Of a stretch of 64,000 bases of DNA, positions 59,509 through 64,000 are shown in pieces. The notes beneath the pieces are model-generated. The model had not been told where the DNA came from. It saw only the letters and a program-made list of their open reading frames with translations, and ran no database searches. This DNA is from Ignavibacteriales bacterium (GTDB lineage Bacteria > Bacteroidota > Ignavibacteria > Ignavibacteriales > Ignavibacteriaceae): NCBI GenBank assembly GCA_016709765.1, contig JADJMD010000012.1, positions 496,001 to 560,000 on the forward strand, read 5' to 3'. Position 1 is the first letter of the stretch, and every line of letters begins with the position of its first letter. Both the position numbers and the translations under genes were made by a program.

Positions 59509-60479
59509 TTTTTTCCATTATTATTCTCATTGCCATTGAATTTATCATAGGCATCAATAATGTCTTTTACCAGCTTATGCCTTACCACATCTTCCCTATC
59601 AAAGTAAACGAAACCAACACCAGTAATTCCGTTTAAAATTTCCTTAGCTTGAATCAGTCCGCTTTTTGTTTTTGAAGGCAAATCAATTTGAGTTATATCA
59701 CCAGTGATGATTGCCTTAGAATTTGCACCAAGACGTGTAAGAAACATTTTCATCTGAACGTCTGTAGCGTTTTGTGCTTCATCAAGTATAACGAACGCAT
59801 TATTCAATGTTCTACCGCGCATATAGGCTAATGGTACAATTTCAACAATGCTTTTTTCTATATAACCTTTTAGTTTTTCAGAAGGCATCATATCATCAAG
59901 AGCATCATACAAAGGACGCAAGTATGGATCGATCTTTTCTTGAAAATCGCCCGGTAAAAATCCAAGACTTTCCCCCGCTTCTACAGCAGGTCGGGCAAGC
60001 ACAATTCGTTTTACGATTCCTCTTTTAAGGGCTGAAACGGCAAGTGCTACGGCAAGATACGTTTTCCCGGTTCCAGCAGGTCCAATAGCAAAACAAATAT
60101 CATTAGCATTAGCAACTTGAAAATATTTTTTTTGTCCAGAAGTTTTAGCTTTTACAACATCGTTTTTGGTATACAGAACTATCGAATCAAATTCTTCTTC
60201 ATTAATAATTTCTTTGCCTTCAACAGTTAGATTTAGAATCGTCTCAACATCATTTCTGTTTAATCTACCACTTGTATTAAGCACATAAGACATTTCCTTA
60301 ATAACTCTTTCAACAAGCTCAACTTCTTCAAGAAATCCTTTAATGTTTACGACATCGCCGCGCACACTAATGGTGGAGCTAAATCTATCTTCAAGTATTT
60401 GAAGATTTGTATCATTAACGCCTAATAATGCAAGCATATCAATTCCATTTAGCGTTATTTTTTTTTCTGCTGTTGTCAT
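59505..60479 (-). CDS. phoH: PhoH-like ATPase
   Basis: 324 residues. 'FAIGPAGTGKTYLAVALAV' is the Walker A, 'FVILDEAQNATDVQMKMFLTRLG' the Walker B, and 'VFILDEAQ..' plus 'GDITQIDLP' are family motifs. The N-terminal KH-like region (~1-100) precedes it. PhoH proteins are RNA-associated ATPases, some acting on ribosome or RNA turnover; the role is not settled. The upstream gene is the LysM protein, separated by a terminator. Confidence 0.93.
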   Translation of the reverse strand: MTTAEKKITLNGIDMLALLGVNDTNLQILEDRFSSTISVRGDVVNIKGFLEEVELVERVIKEMSYVLNTSGRLNRNDVETILNLTVEGKEIINEEEFDSIVLYTKNDVVKAKTSGQKKYFQVANANDICFAIGPAGTGKTYLAVALAVSALKRGIVKRIVLARPAVEAGESLGFLPGDFQEKIDPYLRPLYDALDDMMPSEKLKGYIEKSIVEIVPLAYMRGRTLNNAFVILDEAQNATDVQMKMFLTRLGANSKAIITGDITQIDLPSKTKSGLIQAKEILNGITGVGFVYFDREDVVRHKLVKDIIDAYDKFNGNENNNGKN

Positions 60480-60498
60480 ACACTCGGTTAAATATAAA

Positions 60499-60526
60499 AA
60501 GCCCTCATCAATAAAGATAAGGGCTT
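60499..60526 (-). terminator. Terminator after the LysM gene
   Basis: AAGCCCT (60499-60505) pairs with AGGGCTT (60520-60526). On the minus strand the stem is followed by TTTTTATATTT, a T-rich tail. It separates the LysM gene from phoH. Confidence 0.65.
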
Positions 60527-60555
60527 AAAAAAGATTTAAGAAAACCAAAAATCAA

Positions 60556-61230
60556 TTATTGAACCGGAGCTGGTTTATAATTTACTCTTAGTTTTTCATA
60601 TTTTGATTTTTCTTCTTCTGTAAGATTAGGAATCTTGAAAGTTTGATTTGGGAAAATCAAATCTGGATTCTTAATCTGATCTCTGTTAGCCTTATAAATT
60701 ACTGGCCAAGCAAAGCCATTACCATAATGTTCTTTTTTCTTAGCGATATTCCAAAGACAATCACCTTTTTTAACAGAATAATTTATATCTGTTGGAGCCT
60801 CAACCCAATTGTCAAGATCTCTTTGCATTTGGTTATGAACTTTGTTGTAAAATTCTGGCAATGCAGAAATCTTATTCATTTTAAGAGTGTTAAGATCAGT
60901 TTGTCTGTCAGCTTTTGGTCCTTCTTTTCTTTTGATCTTACCGTCTAATTCATTAACAGCTTTTCTATAGTTGTTAACATCATTACGTGTAGCACCAACG
61001 ATTTGATATAACTCGTCGATACATTCTTCAGGATCCTGAAGATTCATCGCTTTTAGATTATCAATATCACTTTTAAGAGCATTGATTTCAGTTTCTAAAG
61101 CTGCTTTCTTATTCTTGTAAGTAGCCATTTCAGATTCCCATTGCTCTGTAGTCATCTCCTGCGCAAAATTTACAGCAGTAAATAAGAAAAGCAGGGAAAC
61201 TATGCCTAATAATTTTAGTTTAAGATTCAT
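60556..61230 (-). CDS. Secreted coiled-coil protein with C-terminal LysM domain
   Basis: 224 residues. A signal peptide (~1-23) is followed by a charged coiled coil (~30-130: 'KKAALETEINALKSDIDNLKAMN', 'KAVNELDGKIKRKEG'). The LysM domain is at ~155-205: 'YSVKKGDCLWNIAKKKEHYGNGFAWPVIYKANRDQIKNPDLIFPNQTFKIP'. LysM binds peptidoglycan; the coiled coil may span the periplasm or trimerise. The next gene upstream on the same strand encodes an Lpp-like coiled-coil lipoprotein, so the pair may form an envelope tether. Which is a guess. Confidence 0.85.
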   Translation of the reverse strand: MNLKLKLLGIVSLLFLFTAVNFAQEMTTEQWESEMATYKNKKAALETEINALKSDIDNLKAMNLQDPEECIDELYQIVGATRNDVNNYRKAVNELDGKIKRKEGPKADRQTDLNTLKMNKISALPEFYNKVHNQMQRDLDNWVEAPTDINYSVKKGDCLWNIAKKKEHYGNGFAWPVIYKANRDQIKNPDLIFPNQTFKIPNLTEEEKSKYEKLRVNYKPAPVQ

Positions 61231-61274
61231 TATTTATTTCCTCTGAATATTTTTAATAATCATTAATTAATTTA

Positions 61275-61550
61275 CTACTTAGGTAGTTTTTCTAGGTTAG
61301 CTTTTGCTTCTTCTTTCTGCTTTTCGCATTCAGCCAATTTTCTGTTTGTCTCTTCCATCTGAGCTTCTAGTTTAGCTCTTTCGTCTCTTAATGAGTTTGC
61401 TTCAGATTCCAGAGAAGATACTTCACTCTTAAGATCGCTCAATTCTTTAATTTGAGCATCACTCAATCCGCCGCATCCGCTAAAGAAGGCAGTAGTAAGT
61501 GCTATACCACCGAAGAGAACGGCAGTTCTCAATGATTTAGTTATGTTCAT
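61275..61550 (-). CDS. Lpp-like coiled-coil lipoprotein
   Basis: 91 residues. The signal ends with 'TTAFFSGCGGLSD' (lipobox FSGC). Nearly all the rest is heptad coiled coil ('QIKELSDLKSEVSSLESEANSLRDERAKLEAQMEETNRKLAECEKQ') ending KLPK. It resembles Lpp/Braun-lipoprotein-like proteins of other phyla in design, but the C-terminal Lys that links to peptidoglycan (…YRK) is not conserved as such; the terminal K is only suggestive. It starts the pair with the LysM gene (44-base gap). Confidence 0.8.
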   Translation of the reverse strand: MNITKSLRTAVLFGGIALTTAFFSGCGGLSDAQIKELSDLKSEVSSLESEANSLRDERAKLEAQMEETNRKLAECEKQKEEAKANLEKLPK

Positions 61551-61860
61551 TCGATACCTCCGAATATATATTGGTTAGTGATTAAATATTTGAAAAATAG
61601 TTTATTTTCGATAAAAATACGTTTCGAACAAGTACAATTTATACAAAAAAAAGCATAAAGGAAACTTGTATTTAACATTTATGTTATTTTTTTATGTCAG
61701 GAAAGTCGCTTAAAACAATTCAGAATGACATTCTGCATCCTTTTTATGTACTAACTTCTAAACTAAGTTATCAAGACAAAGAATGTAATTCAATCAGGCA
61801 AAGGGATGAAAAACGGGCTACATCTTTAGGGTGAATAAAACTCACTCCTTTCAAATAAAT
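61551..61860. other. 310-base gap between radC and the Lpp-like gene, no gene found
   Basis: No open frame of useful length or RNA gene is visible. It contains a short palindrome CAGAAT-GAC-ATTCTG (61720-61734), a small inverted repeat TAACTT/AAGTTA (61752-61770) and AT-rich sequence that should include the promoter of the minus-strand lipoprotein-LysM pair. An imperfect ACAAGT/ACTTGT pairing is also present. Confidence 0.5.
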
Positions 61861-62541
61861 TTAAATAAGCCGTCTCTCCACAAAACTTGTATAAGAACTT
61901 CCTGCAATTATTATATGATCAAAAATAGGGATGTCCATTATCTTACCGGCTTCAACAATTTTTTTGGTTATTGAGATATCTTCGTTACTTGGGTCTGGAT
62001 TCTCACTAGGATGATTATGAATAAGAATTATACTTGCCGAATTATTTTCAATTGCTGTCCTAAAAATTTCCCGCTGATGAACTACACTTGAGTTAAGATT
62101 TCCTTGAGAAATTCTTTCATACTTAATAATTTTATTTGCAGAGCTAAGACACACAACAATAAACTGCTCTTTCAATTCATCTCTAAGCAATGGAATAAAT
62201 ATTTCTGCAATATCAGCAGGAGAAGTTATTTTTTTCTGAGAAAACCATTTTGTCTGTGATAATATTCTTCTGCTAATTTCAAAAGCCGCTAACAAGGTTG
62301 CAGCCTTATCTCCTCCAATTCCGGAAGTTTTTTTAAGGTCTGCAGATGATTTAGATGCTAGTTGAGCAAGATTGTTTTCTTTTGCAATTATTTCTTGCGC
62401 CATTGAAATAACTGATTTCCCTTTGGTTCCCGTTCGCAATAAAATTGCTATCAATTCAGCATCTGTCAAACTTTGTGGTCCTCGTAATAACAATTTTTCA
62501 CGAGGTCGGTCATCAATCGGAAGATCTTTTACTTTAGACAT
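61861..62541 (-). CDS. radC: RadC/JAMM-domain protein
   Basis: 226 residues. The N-terminal helix-hairpin-helix region ('RPREKLLLRGPQSLTDAELIAILLRTGTKGKSV') is followed by the JAMM metal motif 'LIHNHPSENPDPSNEDISITKK'. RadC was once linked to DNA repair, but its function is uncertain. The gene follows the TPR-binding protein by 12 bases on the same strand. Confidence 0.95.
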   Translation of the reverse strand: MSKVKDLPIDDRPREKLLLRGPQSLTDAELIAILLRTGTKGKSVISMAQEIIAKENNLAQLASKSSADLKKTSGIGGDKAATLLAAFEISRRILSQTKWFSQKKITSPADIAEIFIPLLRDELKEQFIVVCLSSANKIIKYERISQGNLNSSVVHQREIFRTAIENNSASIILIHNHPSENPDPSNEDISITKKIVEAGKIMDIPIFDHIIIAGSSYTSFVERRLI

Positions 62542-62553
62542 TTCTCCCCCTTT

Positions 62554-64000
62554 CTACTGCTTACCAGCCCGAAATTTATCAACTAACTCAAATACGCCAT
62601 CATTAAACCGAACAACATTTATAAATTTATTTGTTCGATCATAATCAAATGAAATATTATTATGGAACCCTGTTACATTTATACCTGATTCAATTTTATA
62701 CTTAATATTTTTTCTTGTAGGGTCAATATTTCTCATAACAGTTAATAAATATTTTGCAGTGTCATAACCATAAAGAATATTTCGGTTTATTTCCATTCCG
62801 GTTGTTCTCTTAAATGAACTTGAAAATTGTTTAAATGAGGCATCATTAAAATCAATAAAGTAATCTGAATCAAAAGTTAATTTATTACTTAGTTCAGATG
62901 ATGATTCAAAACCCTTTCCAAGAAACCAATCTTGATTTCCATAAATTTCTATATTTAATCCACTTTGCACCATTTGGGATAGAATAGCATTAGCATCACT
63001 TCCATCAGATATTGGAGCATAGAGTCCTTCAATCGATTTTGCAATTGACGATATTCTAGTCATCTGCTCGGACAAGGAAAAACTCTTACTTTTATATGTT
63101 TCTTTAGCAACAATTTTACCACCCAATCGTTCAAATTCCTGAGCAAAACTAGCAGCAAGCAGTGGTGAATATCCATCAATAGAATTAAGAATAGCTAACC
63201 TTCTTTTATTTTCAACAAAATACAAATATTGCGCAAATATTTTTCCACGTGCGGTTAATGATGGATTAGCTTGATAAAAATTTTCACTCAGCGAAACTAG
63301 ATCATCATCAGTAGCTGTTGGAGAAACTAAGCAGATATTTGTTCCGTCAATTGCATTTAGAGCATTTCTAACATCATCACTAAATATTGGACCAAGGATG
63401 GATCGAACATCATTATTTGCAACAAAATTATTTGCGATATCAGATACTTTAGTTTTATCTCTTTGGATGTCAGTAACTATAATTCCAACTTTTTCACTAT
63501 GATCCGAGTTATACTCATGGAAAGCATATTTTATGCCTTCTAAAATTTCTTTAGCTGATTCTATTTCTCTTCCATTGATATCAGTTAATGAAAGCAAAAT
63601 ACCTACAACAGGATATTCAATTTTCGTCTGTGTTATATTATCTGATTTCTTTAGATTAAGTGCCTCAACATACTCATCAGAATCTGTGTGATTTGATATT
63701 ATCTCACTTAAAATATTGATTGCCTCAGAATTATCACCTTCAGCTAACAAAATCTTACCAGTTATAAGTAATAGAAAAGATTTTAACGAAGAATGTTTAT
63801 CTATCTGTTTTTCAACTTTCTTACTACTTAGATTAGTTAAAGCTATCTTTTCTGCAAAAAGCTTTGTCTCATTTTTAAAGACTATTGAATTTGATGCTTC
63901 TATAAATTTTAAAGCGGCTTCGAATGCACTTATATAATCAGATTTATCAACATAGGTTTTTATCAGAAGATTTTTAACCTCATCAGCATACTTGCTTTGC
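62554..64000 (-). CDS. TPR plus periplasmic-binding-protein fusion (LpoA-like), N-terminus beyond the window
   Basis: The frame enters from the right edge ('SKYADEVKNLLI...') so the start is outside; the visible part is ~481 residues. TPR-like helices ('SDYISAFEAALKFIEAS', 'KSFLLLITGKILLAEGDNSEAINILSEII') lead into a type 1 periplasmic-binding fold ('YPVVGILLSLTD', 'VRSILGPIFSDDVRNALNAI', 'AILNSIDGYSPLLAASFAQEFERLGGKIVAKETY', 'GYDTAKYLLTVMRNID'). E. coli LpoA, an activator of penicillin-binding protein 1A, has this same TPR plus binding-fold layout. It may thus regulate wall synthesis; a simple amino-acid receptor is the alternative. The TTG at 63750 is only an internal codon. Confidence 0.85.
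   Translation of the reverse strand, partial: QSKYADEVKNLLIKTYVDKSDYISAFEAALKFIEASNSIVFKNETKLFAEKIALTNLSSKKVEKQIDKHSSLKSFLLLITGKILLAEGDNSEAINILSEIISNHTDSDEYVEALNLKKSDNITQTKIEYPVVGILLSLTDINGREIESAKEILEGIKYAFHEYNSDHSEKVGIIVTDIQRDKTKVSDIANNFVANNDVRSILGPIFSDDVRNALNAIDGTNICLVSPTATDDDLVSLSENFYQANPSLTARGKIFAQYLYFVENKRRLAILNSIDGYSPLLAASFAQEFERLGGKIVAKETYKSKSFSLSEQMTRISSIAKSIEGLYAPISDGSDANAILSQMVQSGLNIEIYGNQDWFLGKGFESSSELSNKLTFDSDYFIDFNDASFKQFSSSFKRTTGMEINRNILYGYDTAKYLLTVMRNIDPTRKNIKYKIESGINVTGFHNNISFDYDRTNKFINVVRFNDGVFELVDKFRAGKQ

Noticed and set aside
61720..61770. Short palindromes in the radC-Lpp gap as an sRNA or CRISPR-like feature
   Set aside because: No repetition, no promoter-terminator pair and arms of only six bases.
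1..64000. tRNA, rRNA, CRISPR, prophage or insertion sequence
   Set aside because: No cloverleaf-like or rRNA words, no repeat-spacer array and no transposase, integrase or phage gene was found in the gaps or frames.

Overview
The window is AT-rich bacterial chromosome, densely packed with genes on both strands. Two secreted proteins (the propeller protein at 14448-16679 and the S8 protease at 38416-40389) end in a C-terminal domain with a YPNP motif and a FlgD-like 'WNG..D..G....SGIY' segment, the type IX secretion sorting signature. Together with a menaquinone-type methyltransferase, DUF2911 and DUF1028 proteins and a DUF4834-like small protein, this points to the Bacteroidota/Chlorobi side of the tree, most likely an Ignavibacteria-type free-living heterotroph. 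That placement is inference. I see no tRNA, rRNA, CRISPR array, phage or transposase gene.

Layout. 1-4.5 kb is a regulatory block: a membrane GAF-PP2C (SpoIIE/RsbU) phosphatase cut by the left edge, a large membrane anti-sigma factor, its ECF sigma factor with a convincing self-type promoter, and a STAS anti-anti-sigma factor. 4.5-14.3 kb is core metabolism and folding: purA, an orphan histidine kinase, nadA, aroB-aroK, a PpiD/SurA-type foldase, then a Crp regulator, a PHP phosphoesterase and ribH in one tight operon. 14.4-25.3 kb holds the propeller protein, an ABC-F ATPase, a ROK kinase, ksgA, a PAP2 phosphatase, menG, a lipoprotein and an operon of rdgB, an amidohydrolase and an AhpD-like protein. 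25.4-33 kb is the most accessory part: rhomboid, DUF2911-TPR, DUF1028-TPR and a CocE/NonD-type peptidase, TauE/SafE, a lipoprotein and an aldo/keto reductase, interspersed with short palindromic repeats. 33-49 kb contains uvrA, yigZ, a MarR regulator, then a long minus-strand run (pgeF, EamA, folB, folK, deoxynucleoside kinase, DUF4834-like, glycosyltransferase 9, ppx, lepA, lepB, S8 protease, O-methyltransferase and a small frameshifted gene). 48.8-64 kb has an SGNH hydrolase, surE-phzF-VWA-comF in one overlapping operon, argS, rsfS and a LytR_C protein, pabA, ridA, mazG, phoH, a LysM protein next to an Lpp-like lipoprotein, radC, and a TPR plus periplasmic-binding (LpoA-like) protein cut by the right edge.

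The sequence features most worth a second look are not gene families: a canonical ECF promoter that sits almost on top of the sigma gene's start codon; a bidirectional hairpin that contains the stop codons of two convergent genes; mutually exclusive pairings in the crp leader; a one-base A-run frameshift in the small gene after the O-methyltransferase; and dispersed inverted-repeat elements in intergenic gaps. No complete, clearly new multi-gene system is visible. The closest candidates are the ECF plus partner-switching block at the left end and the pair of secreted domain-plus-TPR proteins (DUF2911, DUF1028).
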